Shown: positions 38,399 through 52,900 of the stretch, in pieces | Numbering within the stretch: the first letter of the stretch is position 1 | How the letters are laid out: each line of letters begins with the position of its first letter | NCBI GenBank assembly: GCA_964304625.1 | Contig: OZ199839.1 | Span: 1,860,001 to 1,924,000 of the forward strand | Direction: 5' to 3' | Length of the DNA stretch: 64,000 bases | Source of the DNA: Kudoa neothunni | Lineage: Eukaryota; Cnidaria | The notes under the pieces: model-generated | Databases searched by the model: none | The model's input: the letters and a program-made list of their open reading frames with translations, nothing else | Told to the model about the DNA's origin: nothing | Position numbers and translations under genes: made by a program

Positions 38399-38587
38399 TA
38401 GTTTGTTGCTAGGAGAGAACCGATTATAAACAACTTTTTTATATTTTCCTAAAAACCTTCAAACCAATGGATTAATTATTTAAAATACCTATGATGAAAT
38501 ATTTCATAAATCGCAGCCGATCAGTGTAGTCGTACCCACTTGTTGGTGTTACGATCATGCACCGAGCTGTAAACTTATTAATTTCAA

Positions 38588-39159
38588 ATGCAGTTTGATT
38601 CTAACAATGGGATAGGTGATCGTCGTGTTTTTCACCATCGCAACTCATTTGGTTTATTGTAGAGGAACTACTTAATTCTTTTGATGGTAAAGTCTGGAAC
38701 CCTTCTCAAATTGTGTCAAAAGAAAAACAACTGGAATTCACCAGAAAAAAGATGGACAAGATCTACCAATTTTACAAAAACAAATGCGAAGTAGATAGGA
38801 CAATGAATAGTTTGCTTTTCTTTTTCATTGGTGTTGTGGTGACTTCTGGTATATTGGGGATTGTGTGTTTGTTGGTGATGATTATTCGATCAAAAAGTTC
38901 AAACAAAAAATCTAGAAGCAAACGGAAAACAACTAAATCTTCCCATGTCACACCACCACGTTCTAAACTGAGAAGTATACTATCCTCAAATAATCCATCC
39001 TATGGAGATTCGATGAATGGAGCCGATATAAGAAAACCATTCTCCAAAGCAAGCGCACCCAACGAAGGATTTAGCACATATTGTGAAAATGATGTTTACG
39101 CAGATATTAACATTCCTAATAAGGAAATGCTCATCAAAGATGCCACGTTTACATCATAA
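38588..39159 (+). CDS. Small single-pass membrane protein, 174 aa, unidentified
   Basis: Two exons, 38588-38615 and 38663-39159, around a 47-nt GTGATC...TTGTAG intron. They join in frame to MQFDSNNGIEELLNSFDGK and onward. An N-terminal region with heptad-like charged residues (EKQLEFTRKKMDKIYQFY) precedes one hydrophobic segment, FFFIGVVVTSGILGIVCLLV at about residues 60-85. A basic stop-transfer follows (NKKSRSKRKTTKSS), then a Ser/Asn-rich tail. There is no signal peptide. The start lies 190 bp after the SET gene stop on the same strand, so co-transcription is possible if this organism trans-splices. The coiled segment plus membrane anchor recalls SNARE- or cadherin-tail-like layouts, but I recognise no family. 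Confidence 0.6.
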
Positions 39160-41686
39160 CGTTATTCTCGTTATATCAATATTTTTATCCATTATTTCGA
39201 TTGAAATTTCTTTTAGAAATTTTTAACATTCATTCTTAAATTGAATCAATTTATTTCAAATTCGAATTATGAAATTGCGAGATTTTCTCATAAAAATCCC
39301 AACTTGTTATAGTTCTAAAATATTTTATCAATATTTTGGCTTTTTGTGCGCATTTATGTCATTGACGCTTATATAATAGTAATTAAATGACATTGTACTG
39401 TTTATGTTTCATAAACTATTAAATAAGAAGCGGAAGATTTCCTGGATAATCGCGCGAAATTTTAGCTTTAACATTTTAAGGGGGGTGTGAAATTTAATGT
39501 AAAATAGATTAAATATTTAAAGTGGCTATTTGCGTGTTAAATAATATTCAGGTGTTTCTAATTTGTACTATATCGAATTATTTAGGATCCACTACTTTAC
39601 TCTTAAAGGGTAGGAATGGTTAAATATAGCATATTCTAACAAATGAAATGTGTAATACAATTTGTGAGCATGAATAGATGAGATTAAAAATTGATAATAA
39701 TATTTTTTATCAGGAAATCATTATAAAACGGAGCATAAGTTCATCAAAATTGAATAATACTTTAAGTGCACCTAATTGGCATAATATTTTCAAAAAATAA
39801 ACTGGATGTAGAAAGTAGACAAAATTAAAAATGATTTTATTCGAATACTATAATGCATTCTATTATAATGATAAAAAAATAAAACAAAAATTGCATAAAG
39901 ACATAACACTATTGTAGACAATATTTAGAAATACAAAATAAATCTATGTTTATTCATTTGTAATAATTCTCAAACTTAATATTTTTATTTAATCAAACTA
40001 AGCATTCGAATATTTTTTTCTAATTATATAAATTATTTTTACAGCTAAAAATATTGATATTAGATTAATATAATTATTTCAAGTTTCACATTCGCAAGTA
40101 ATCGGCATATAAAAATATTCCTATTAATAATAAAATTCTGTTAAAAATTTATAAACTAAAAAAATTAATTATAGATGTAATGCCATCTTTGAAAGTTTAT
40201 ATAATACGTGGAAATTAAGAAAGAGAGCATATTATCTCGTAATATGAGACAAACCTATTTTGAACGTGTGCTCCATTAGATTTGTAACGAAAATATGAAA
40301 AAAATTTAATTAATAAATATTAATTATATTAAAATAGGAAACAATTAGTTATTTCGGTGTTAATTGAAAAATGATTTTAGAGTACACGTGAACCCGATTC
40401 TAGTCGAATTGGAGTTAAGTGAAAATTTAGAAGTAATAATTTTTTTTCAATCTTTGCATTATGCATTCTTTAAGTTATTGTAAAAAATCTAATAATCAAT
40501 ATTGTAAAATAATTTTTAATTCCTATGGATGAAATACTGGCAAACGCATATTAAATTTTGATGTAATCCACGCGAGAATCGGATTCGTTTACGATCCGTC
40601 TTACGTCGATACACATCGTTGTTCATTAATAAAGTAACTGCGTTAATTCGGCGGGATTGATCGTGTTGCGCCAGTTGAAATATTAAAACAAAACATAAGA
40701 AGAATTCTTGAAAGTTATGCGAAGTTAAAACAGTTTTTAAATGCGTGAATTGGACAATAAAACTTATAATGATTTTCGCGCCATTTAGAAGATTTTTCAA
40801 CATTTTTCTTCTCACTGTATCCACATGTTTTCTCGCTCGGCATTAAAAAGAGGTTCCTGTTGGGATGCATAAACAATGCTGAGACCTGTTTTTATTGCTC
40901 TGTTTGAGGAATTTGTTGTCAACAATGTTTTGTTTAATTATTCAACGATTTCTTTAAGAAAATCACGCATCTTGATTTATTGGGAACATAAGATACCAAC
41001 ATATACTTTTCACAGAATACAAAAATGCTGCTACAACGGGCTCTATTTGGTGATGATTGGAAGCGTGGTGGCATCTCAAGTTTTTAACATATTGTTTCTA
41101 TAGTCAATTTTTTTCCACCAATTTTTCGTCAAAAACATGATGTTCGTTCTCTAATAAACAGAATTCATCAATGAAAACATTAGAATCACACATTTTCATA
41201 TAATTTGCGCATGCGAATTAATTATCTAACATTTCCTTATTTTCTACCAAAACTACCCATAGGAATTTTACTATATTTAAGTTCGAAGTGGTTTATATTG
41301 TTTGAAACATTTGTGATAAAAAAAATATGGGTTAAATTTTACCCCAAAGACCATGACATGATAAAATAAAAATTAAAACGTGAAATAATTTATCGAAAAA
41401 AATTTTATTAGAAGAACTGGAAAATATAGGAATATTTCGCTTTTAAAAAATCGAGCTTATTTTTTTAATATTTAAAGCTAGGTAAAGATGAACCGATAAA
41501 TGAAAGTAATATATTTGCCTAATTTTAGTTATGGCTATAATCTAGAAATACTTTTTATAACAATTAATTTGTCGTCCACATGACTATACCAATGTTTATA
41601 CGTCTCAAATAATGCAGGCGAAGTAAAAATTTAATAGAGTAGAATTTTAAAAAAATAGATCAATTTATCTACAATCTATTCTTTAA
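39160..41686. other. AT-rich stretch with two weak open frames
   Basis: Frames at 40516-40824 (minus, 102 aa) and 40876-41103 (plus, 75 aa) show no recognisable domain and no clear splice context. They sit back to back and might be remnants of a DNA transposon. The rest is low-complexity A/T. Confidence 0.35.
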
Positions 41687-43628
41687 GGAAGTGTCTATTG
41701 GCCCGAACAAATTGTTTTTGCCTATGTAGGGGATTCTTTTTATATATTATTGTGAAAAAAATAAAAGAATTTTGTCTTTAGGAATCTGTGATGTAAGGCG
41801 TTACTTAGGAAAGACCCATCCTCATCATTATTGTAATTTATCGCTGTAAATGCTCTATTTTCTTCATAAACTTGTTTAACATTTGAATGGAATGTTTTTA
41901 TGATTTTTTATCAGTAAGAAATTTATTCGTTCCACGTATTATGCAATAATAATTTTCTGATATGATATATCCGTGTTATATTCATAATTTTAAATAAATT
42001 CACTGTTGTAATCATGTTATTTGCTATTTTCAATATTTTTGAATTGATTTATACCTAATTTAATGTCACCTAATAAGGACACTTCACATACTCCCTTATT
42101 TAGACTTCGCATACAAACTGAATTTTGACGATACTAGTTGAAATTTAATGTTCTCAATTATAATGTTTGTTATTATCCACTATAACAATTTTATTCATAT
42201 TTGAACCATTATTTTCAAAGTTTAAATATATAACTTTTTATTAGTGATTTTATTCAAAAAATGTTGGACTTAGACTTTTTTCACCAAGCCATGTATCACA
42301 CAGATGTTCTCATGAATTCAACTACATGACTATATGAATTTTGTAAAATTGATTGAACGTATTTAATAAACAAATCCTTTTCATTTATTGTAACATAAAT
42401 ACCACCTTATGGATGGGTAAAATACATATTCATGATGGTATAAGATATATTTAAATAGCATATGAATTAAAACGAAAGTTTTTTATCATGATTTCTCTTA
42501 CTATCATTCTTCTGTTTTACAATTCATACAACTCTAATATTTTGAGGACGGGTTCAGTTTAATATGTTGGCATTTAAAATAGCTCGATTGAAGACAAGTC
42601 GCAGCCTATAGTCAAATTGTTGATTTCCCATATCTCTAAACATCATCCTTTTTTATTTGAATTTTTTTAAAATTACAGGCTCTTTGTATGTGATTTACAA
42701 GAGTGCTTCATGTTAGACACTTTATTCAATGAAACAAAATTCCCCTTTCTCGTAATATTTTTTCTTGGATTACTTTGGAATTTCCGTCAACTTAAACAAA
42801 TTGAGCGATAAGATCACTTTCATCCTTTGAAATTTCATTTCTACAATGCAAAAATTGTGATGGAAAGTTCATAGAATCATGGTTATGTGATAAGTCAAAG
42901 GATTTTAATACGAATTTCTTTTACCAACAGATCGTTTTCTCTAAAATAACGACTGTTTGTTTTCTAATTTTAATGCATATATAAAATTTATTTAAATTTT
43001 TGAAGAAATTAATTTTTTGTCGCGATGAACCCTGCAGTATTTTGTATGATAAAAGTAAAGTATTGGATTTAACGTTTCATTACATCGCTTCTAAGTTCTT
43101 TCGATGGTTTAAGAGTCATATATGGATAAACTACCCATGGAGTTTTGTTCGTATTCTTCTATTTTCAACTTTAACTCCTCAAAAATGCTAAAAGTATTTC
43201 CGGTTTGAAAAATCGTATTAAGTTCAGGCAATCTCATTTCGTAAACACGCGCGTAGAAGTAAAATCAAAATTTTTCGTTCGCTATAACCAAATATCTTTA
43301 AATACAACAACTATATACTTTATGTTTTTGGTCTAGTGAAAAATCCTACATTTTTATACAATAATTTTGTATTACAACATTAGGGGATGATTACAATCAA
43401 ATCAACGCACGTTACAATAAAATTAAAACTATTAAAATAAAAATTTTAGTTACACAGATAATTAAAGTTAAATCAGAACTAAAAATGTTCATTTTAATAA
43501 ATAAATAACTCGATAAAAACATTAAGTACACAATTGCAAATTTTTTTTATATCAGACAACACAGATTTACTATAATAAAAAGCTCGAAAATTAAATGAAT
43601 AAATTTGTTCGGGCCAATAGACACTGCC
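41687..43628. mobile_element. 1.9-kb TIR element, MULE-like family, perfect 9-bp TSD
   Basis: Left end GGAAGTGTCTATTGGCCCGA; the right end (reverse complement) is GGCAGTGTCTATTGGCCCGA, and the match runs about 27 bp. Flanks ATTCTTTAA at 41678-41686 and 43629-43637 are identical. The first bases and TSD length agree with the element at 33307. The only frame over 60 aa (43000-43191) shows no transposase motif. A GC palindrome (GTGCGCACGCGCGATC) lies just outside the right end at about 43660. Confidence 0.82.
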
Positions 43629-43904
43629 ATTCTTTAAATATCATCGAAGAAATGTAACAGTGCGCACGCGCGATCACATGTAGCAAAACGAAGCTTCCCA
43701 ATGCATACGACTTGATTTGACTAGTTTAAGATGTGTTATATATTTATAATCGTTTCAAAACCGATGATTTTAAGAATAAACATTTTGTCAAGAAATGGAT
43801 AAGCAAGATATATATCTGATATTATGTGAAATATAGAAAAGCTAAATCAAATCAAAAAACGCCATAAAATATATTAATAAGGAGAAGTTGATGAACATTG
43901 GCGT

Positions 43905-46900
43905 CTAAATTTTTGGAGCATCTTTTATTGATACTGTACGATTGAATACGAGCTATTACCAACATAGATTAAAACGAACAAAAAAATAAATACTTTCTCT
44001 GGAGTGGAGTCGTAATCGACACAAAAATATCCGATTCTTTCAAATTGGAAAGAGTCAAGTGGTTTCGCGCCAATAACACCACGGTCAACCAAACCGTTCG
44101 TAATAACGGTTAACGAATTCTAACCAGATTAAAAGTAGAAATCTGTGCCCCATATGTTAAAGATTTACTTTATTGATATCTGATAAGAATCCTCCAGGAA
44201 CTTCATTTGCATCTTCAGGGAATGTATGCATAAATCTAAAATAATTGAAAAAACAAAACTATAAAAATTCGTTAATCAGTCAAACAATGCAATACAATTT
44301 TTCGTAAAGACGGACTTCGCAAACCACAGGATTATGGACCCATTGAATAAAAGCAGCGGGGCGAATCACAGTGTCAAGAGATTTAAATTCAACGTGAAGC
44401 TCACTAATCTCACCTGTGTGGCTGTCCTGTTGCAAATCAAAAGTTTAATTAAATCCGTAGTAACAACAACATGAAACCACATACTCTAATAATTTCTTTT
44501 ACAACAATTACACCATTTGTGTGTTTGAGGCCGACAGGTTGAGTTGTTGTTAGTCTTCTAAAGTCAGGATCGTCGCAATTCTAAATAGAGAGTTAATAAA
44601 TGAAAACCGTTGTTAACAAATGGTTTACATCGACAAAATCAGATTTATCAATAAAAATTTCACGACCAAACGTTATGTTGCGTCGATTGCTTTCATGATT
44701 GGCGGAGGAATCCCCATTCGGAATTTTTTGCACAGCAATTATGGTCTAATTTTTACCGGGTTATCAGATCCGAAAACCATTATTTTTCAGTTAAAATACA
44801 GCACCCGCATCACTTCTTGAAAAATTGCTAAAGCATATCTTTACGACGCATTACAAGATATTAACTATATTAGTTATTCTTAAAATGGCTATTCTGGTGT
44901 AAAGCAAATAAAAATTTGTTAACAAAAAAAACACAATTAAGTGGAGGCGAAAAATTATATATTAAAAAAATACAGAAAAACTAAAAGCTCTAGATCGATG
45001 CTATATTAGATAAATAATTTTACGATCTCAACGAAACATTGAAGAGGAGTGGAAACAATTTATGAGTGGCGCGTAATGTTTTTGAGTCTCATTTCTTATT
45101 GAGTACCACCAACAAATTACTGTTTACACTTGGTTACGACTAAGCACCCCAAAATTTTCCTCGAGTTAAATTATCCGTAGCTATTATTGTAACTAACCTA
45201 TCTGAAAATCAAAATATAAGTAGACTACCCAAATAAATAAGTTAATCATAAGATGAACAATTATGAACTCACTCAACAAACTAATAACTATGCAAAATTA
45301 TGCATGGTCAGAGTTAGTCAGAAAAATTAGCGTAGTTTGACGCCTGTTGCTCGATTTATATTAATGTGTGTACAGATACTGTATTTGACCGTTGTGTTAA
45401 ATTGAAATACTTCATTCGTTATATTAAGAATAACCACTTTTAATGGGTCAAGCACAGCCATAACTCTAATCGTTTACAATGTGCTAAATTATTATTCGGT
45501 CATTTTGGACACCTACCTAGGACTTTCCAAATTAAGAACATTTCTGACACATGAATCAAGTAAATCAGGATTGAGAGTAGCATCTGCAACAGTCACTCCA
45601 ACTTTAGCACAGAAATAGTTGATGGCATCAGGAGGTATGCCTCGACGTCGTAGACCGCTGAGTGTAAAGAGACGTGGGTCATCCCAGTCGCTAAAATAAA
45701 AACGTGTCAATATCATCCAACAACTTTTATTATACAAAAAAATATCTACGTTACAACTTTATTTTCGATAAGTTTAGCAATTTTTCTCTTGGAAACAACC
45801 GAATATTGCAGATTTAAACGCCCATATTCCCATTGTACTGGACAATATACATCTGCGCTATTACACAGCCAATAATACATTGAACGGCTACAAAAAATAT
45901 TGAAGTCCAACGATCAAATAATCTAAGCATATTATACTGTGATTGGAATTCTTTAGTACATAGCGAGTGAGTGATAGCTTCAAACGAATCACAAAGTGGA
46001 TGGGTGTAATCGTACGTGGGATATATGCACCACTCGTAGCCGGTGCGATGGTGAGGGGAAAACTTGATGCGATACGCAAACGGGATCCATTTTTCCATCC
46101 TCCATCACATATTTAAGACGCAGAGTGGCCTTACCTTCTTCAATCAAACCATTTTTCATATCCTCAAACAATTTCAGCGATTCCTCTATTGGTCTGTCTT
46201 TCCAAGGACTGGGTGTTACTTTGAAACCTTGAATTGCAGCTTTTTGTTGATGGCACACATAAGCTAGTCCCCTATTGATAAAATGTATTAAATTATCCCC
46301 TTATTCGCAAAACAATAACCACGATGCCAATACATCACACAGGAACACCTTACATAGACATAGTACGGTTAATTAACACCATAAGTCTATTGCGTTAAGC
46401 AAAATCTGAGTTATTTGGGATATATTTTTTTGATTTTAATTCTAATTAAATACAAGAATAATTATCCAAACTAATTTGCACTGAAATAATGGCAAAAATT
46501 TAGATATAGAAATAAATAATTATCTCAAAAGACAATAGCTTCCATCACATAACGAATTTCTTAAAGGTTGAGGAACCTCAGTTCACCCTTCTAAAACCAC
46601 CACATATATTTTATTCATATTTTACATATTATCTAATATTTAAGTAACTTAATTTTGTGTAAGTTTTGGAAAATTTCGAATAAGAATAAATTTTCGGTAG
46701 TGCAACCATCCTGAGGTCCATCAATATTCAAGTGTAATTATCATATATTTTCAAAATTTGTATAAATAAACAAATCAACACTAATTAAATACAAAAAAAT
46801 TAAAAATGTTCATTATCTTTTTTTCCTCATATTATTTTGTATTTCTAAAAGAAATTGATGTATGGAGACTTGACATGCCAACTAGAAATCATAAAATATA

Positions 46901-49900
46901 ACATTTATCATATGCAGGAAATAAATCCCATATGTATATTAAATTTGTTGATTTATTTACGTAATAAAGTATTTTTATGCATCTTCATATCCACAATTGT
47001 TGGCAAATGAATTCCTTCCAGCCTTACAACTGACTCTATTTTCCAAGGAATTTTGAGGTTTAAAAATCCAACAATAATAATATTTTAATGTTAACTTTAA
47101 TAGATGCTATTCTACGCTATTTTCAGCTATATCTCTATTACATAATTGTTTCGTATGAGATTCTAATTCATTCTTTGTGCGAAGTTTTGTCATTTTGATA
47201 GGTGAGAGCTCTGTTAAATCAACCGAAGATCCCTAATTCTCACAATCAGAAATTAAATAATAAAACATTCCATTTTCTTTACTGTCACACATGTCTCCAA
47301 CCATTTTAAATTGTAAATATATTGTATTTGACAACAAATAATAAAAACGTCATCATGACTCAATTATTTTCCCCAGTAGCTTAATATACCTTATGGCTTT
47401 ATTAAAAAGTTCCCCATACCGGTTTTTGCATCCAAAACCGGACTTGTTGCAATCAAAACATTAATACCTTAACTTGAGGCTAATGGCAATTTTTGTCTTG
47501 TTATTTAATAGCGTTAGATAAATAAAAAAGAAGTTTATACGTATAAGTACCAAATATACATATTATTTTAATACAATTACGGTTGATATCCATAATAAAA
47601 AAATCTTGACTAAAGAATGTCTTCGAATGCTGAAAGTAACCCTTTAGATTATGTTCAGCCACCTTGATAGAAGCGTTTCTCATATACTCTCTAATAATCT
47701 TTTTGGGAAAATTAGTAGCCCTATATTTTTTAGCTAAGTCACTTAGTGTTGACTTTGGAATTCCTAAATCCTCAGAAACTTCTTTCTGGCCCCTTCCCTT
47801 GTTAACGACAGGATGGCAAGCAAGAGCTCTCTTATCTTCAGGATTATGCATTATCTGGGAATTTTGATTGTCGCTTGATTTAGATCTATTTTAAATTGCG
47901 ACGAATCCGGCATTGATTGCAATGAATCAGAGTTTGGATGCAAAAACCGGTAAAATTAGGAAATTGTATCGGGCAACACCATCGAAAAAACTTTTTTATT
48001 TTGACTCCCGTATGAATTTATTTATTTTAATTTTTTTTTCCTTGTCAATAAAGGTTGAAACTTTTTATTTATTATTTTCAATTAGAGGACCCACATTTAA
48101 AAACTAACTTCTATACAACATTTTTCAACATAGGTATTACAACTTCTATTTAAATAAAATAACAAAACAACATTATTAAGATTATTTGGCTGAAAAATAA
48201 TTTGCAATTTTTGTTTTAATCATATTCATTTCCTGGCGCAATATTAATTTTTTATATTTTCACCCTTAAATCTTTATTTGTGTGCATCTATAACAGTCTT
48301 TAATTCGCAACTAACGTTGTCTTACAATAAAATTTATTCTATTTTCATTTTAATGGAAATGATCATTTTTTGATAGATATCTCAAAAAAATTTTTCTATT
48401 AGTTCAAAAATTCAACCGTCAGAAATTGAATTTTCCCTTGTTTCGAATAAAAACAATTTAATGTACGTGGTTTGTCCTAGAAAGTGTGTATTATTGGTTA
48501 GTCACGTGATACAGCAGATTAGTAATTTCCTGGTTTAACTCAAAAATATTTTTAAGACTTTTACCTTTTTACAACCACAAAAATATTATAAAACGTTCCG
48601 TCTAATATAAACTTTGAATATGTCGTACCAATGAAAGCGCGTATTATCGGTTACTTACTGCATGTATACGTATTTCAAAAAATTTTACATCGAAGGCATC
48701 TTCACTCTCCGCAAATAAAAAAAATATTATCTATCCCTTCTCCAAAACAATAAAAACCTCAAAAAATGAGAAACTTTTGTTCAATAATATTAGTAAACGA
48801 CATTAGAACGATTAATATAATGAATTTTCTAGAAAATCTAAAATTTAATTGTTCTCTATGTGATTATTACACTCCACACATATTACCGCCCAAGTTTTAT
48901 GTTCGCGCCACAATGATAAACGAAGCGTTTTAGACAAATTCACAGCAATGGCGAAGCTATTACTGCATTGAATAACTAGTTATAGAGTAACTCTAGATAA
49001 GTCCATACATACGATTTTTGTTTGTGTTGGTTAAAATAAGTAATATCGTTAGTAATATATAAACTCAAACGTTGCCTTTAGGAGGTCAATGACAATTTAT
49101 TATTTAATGAAAAAAGACCGCTATGCAAGGCATTCTAGGCATATTAAACATAACTTACTTTTTTATTAGATAAACAGCAATTTCATACAATCTTTGAAAA
49201 TGATCCGAGGCGTGAGTAATTTTGTAGGGAGTAAAACCTTGAAGAAATATTTTCACCCAACATTCTTCAAGCCAACATAACTCATACCCAACCAATGCAC
49301 CATTTCTTGAATTCCGACGAAGAATTTTTCTTCTTCTTTTTCGGGATTTGTATCGTCATATCGAAGGAATGTGATTCCATTGAATGCCTAAAGATAATTA
49401 TCTCAGTGAACCAACTACATACGTGGTATGAATGGAAGGGGAGGTTACTTTGGCATATCCAAAATTAAAGTTGATAGCTTTAGCGTGACCGATATGAAGG
49501 ATACCATTAGGTTCGGGAGGAAATCGAGTACGGATCTGAAACACAAAAAAAAATTATTAGAGCTAACTTCAGGCAAAAGTCGTCCATTAACTCACTTGTT
49601 TTCCATATTTCTTAAGATGTTCATTCATAAAATACATGGTCTTTGGGGTGATAACGTAGGCATCAGAGATGTAATTTTTACCTACAAACCCACATTCAAA
49701 TTGTAAACAAATCAGATGATTAATCACAACATTTGATCTCTTACCAGGCTCATGGAAATCACCAATTACACCCTTAGTGTATAGTAGTTTGGGATTGATT
49801 GCTTCTAAATATTCACCAGTAAATAAATACGTCATCTTGTGAGCAATATCATCACCATTTAGCTTGGCTTTAGTAAGAGAGGACAACGATTTTTGAAAAT

Positions 49901-52900
49901 CACGTATTTTCTACAAAAATCACAGTTATATTAGGTGAGCGCAAATGGTTTGGTTATTACAACAATTTTTTTGTTTTCGACCGGGAGGGCCGGATTTTCT
50001 TGGATAACTTTATCTACCTAGTTGAGAGATTTGATTTATAACGGGATTGCAATCATTCAGTCAAGCTGATAATACATTCTTGGAAATCAATTCCTTAATG
50101 ACTTTGGTGTCGGCCCATTTGAGTGTGCTCAAAACTTCGCCAAGCAGAGGACCGGAATTAAAACTTTTACGCATTGTTATGATTCTTTCTTTGTATTTAT
50201 TGATAGCTGCTGTAATTGTTTGGTCGATTTCTTCGGCGCTGTAACTCGCATTAACGCCACAACTCTTTTCAAAATCTTCCACGTTTATATCGTCACCAAT
50301 ATTATGTTTGAAGTATTCGAGTGCAGCTAAAAAGTGATGTTATTTTTATGTTGTCGTATAGTTAAAATTAAATGATTAGGTATACGAAAAAGGAAATAAA
50401 GCTAAAGCTAAACCTCCAAAATTATAATAACTGAAAGGTAACTTATTATCTTAATTAATTGTATTTTTCGGCATTTACAAATTATAAAAAGATTTGAAAG
50501 TTTACTATATTTAATTACCAAAAATTATTCAGTTTCATTAAACAACATAACAACGACAAACTTATTTTCTGTTATTATCAACCATTTTAATTTAGTCTAA
50601 ATCAAGGTGTTCCAACTACAGCTTCGAGAAAACATTATGGATTAATGTTTTGAATTGGTAATAGGAGAGTATCCAGCTCCAAAAATTCTGCGTGTTTGCG
50701 TATTCTTAAATTCCCGATTGTTATATCCCATGATTTAACTCATTTTTGAAATATTGAGTGATCACAAAAATCCGAAAATTTCAATTATAAAATGCTACAA
50801 CAAATCATGCTTCGACTACAGTCGACCATCGCGCACACATTTTCGCTCCTGTTTTGACGTAAATAACCAGTCATTCAATTTTTATAATTTTTACATCTAC
50901 ATCATTTTTATGTTTATTGAAAAATGTCTGACAGGAATTATTTACTGGGGTTAACGTTAAGATTTTATTCAGCTTTGTTATTGCATCTTTTAAACGTCAA
51001 TTTTGCAATTGAGTTGAATAATCCTTCAAAGTAGAATAATATAGTTTAATTTTTAGTTTATAAATTATTTTCATAAGATCAGTACTAAATTTGGCCAGTA
51101 AATTGAAATAATATATTAAAGCGTTCCCATGCATGATGGAATCAAGAAATATATGGCTGATAATATATTATACGTGAATAATTTTAAATTGTATTTCTAT
51201 ATTTTAGAAATATTTTGTCTCGCACTATTTTTGGATCTCGTTTAAAAGATGTTAATTGAATTAGATTTTGTTGTGTATTAATTTGCTATTTCGAACGGTT
51301 TGTTCATTGTCAATTTATTTTTCTCAGCTGTTCTTATCGCGACTCCTGAAATATATTCGTCAACTACTCAATTTATTAGCTCCGTCCAAATGCTCTTCTC
51401 TTCGTTGAAACATTCCACAACCAATATTTTCTCTAATACTTTTGTGAATGCGGACGCTCTACATCTATGTTTCTCAAATCACCAAAGATAGATTAATTAA
51501 ATGAGTGAGATACTGACAATTTCGAAGTGTTTTCTCATAACTTTTATTTTCACTTAAGAATGTGAAGGTCCTAGGGGTAAATGAGTCCTATCATCGCGTT
51601 TGAAAATAAATGTTATAGAAAGAATATTAAATATAAAATTATTTTGAATAAATATATATATGAGTATTTTTCCCTCTCATTATTAAATAAAAAAGTCTAA
51701 GGATTGTTGCTCTTCCATTTTGTCGCCTTCCGACGTAAAGTGTTATATCTGAGTTATTTTTCACATATATCAGGGTTTATCTATTTGTTACCAGCTAGGA
51801 AAGCATATAATGCATTCATGAGAAATAAAATGTGAAAAACTGACGCTGGGTTATAAATTCCGCCATGACGATAGAGTTATATTGAAACAGATTAAAATAA
51901 TGATGTATAAATTGATTACTCTAAATTTTTTAAGAAATAAGACAAATTATTTTCGATATTAATATTTATCGAAAATTAAAATAAAAATGCTAAATATCAT
52001 TCCTCTTGATATACAGCAATTTATGCAAAAAACCTCTTTTTAATAAACATAATAATTATATAGATGTAAAAACTATAAAATTGAATGATTTTGATGGTTA
52101 ATTACATCGAAAACAGGAGCGAAAATGTGTGCGCACTGATATGCGCGATGGTCGACTGTAGCCGAAGCATGATTTGTTGTAGCATTTTATAATTGAATTT
52201 TTCGGATTTTTTTAGTCACTCAATATTTTAAAAATGAGTTAAATAATGGGATATAAAAATCGGGAATTTAAGAATACGCAAACACGCAGAATTTTTGGAA
52301 TTAATCTAATGCTTTTTCACTCTAATAATTGCGATATTAAGCTTGCTTCGAATTTACTTTTCTCAATTCCTACTCGATGTTTTGGCAAACAATTAGCAAT
52401 TAAAAAAAGTAATAAAAAACATTTGTTATAAATATTCCTTCTTTTAAATTGAAATAAAATGTGAATAAAAAGTAATAAAATAAGTTCCGCAAAACAGTAT
52501 TTCCAAGTTTATTAATCCATTGAAGCTTTCAATTTCTGAAAATTACAGGTTTTTAAATTAAATAAGTAACCAATATCACGCATTTTTTAAAAATCTATTT
52601 GATTAGAATATTGATTGGCCATTGTTTATATAATATATCTCTAATAATATTTCAATCGAAATTTTTACAAAAAAAATAATTAAAAGTCAGGCGATTGACC
52701 AATTTCACGCAATTTTTCGGGTATTTCTTGTTTATCTAGTTAAGTCAATATTTAATGCCAAAAAACTCCTCTAACTATAACTATTGGCGAAAAGTACAAC
52801 ATTAATTATTATTATTATGAACTTTCTTCAATCTAATGACCCAAAAACTGCCACTGTATCACGCTTAAAAATATCTATTATCTCGATTCTTAATGGCATC

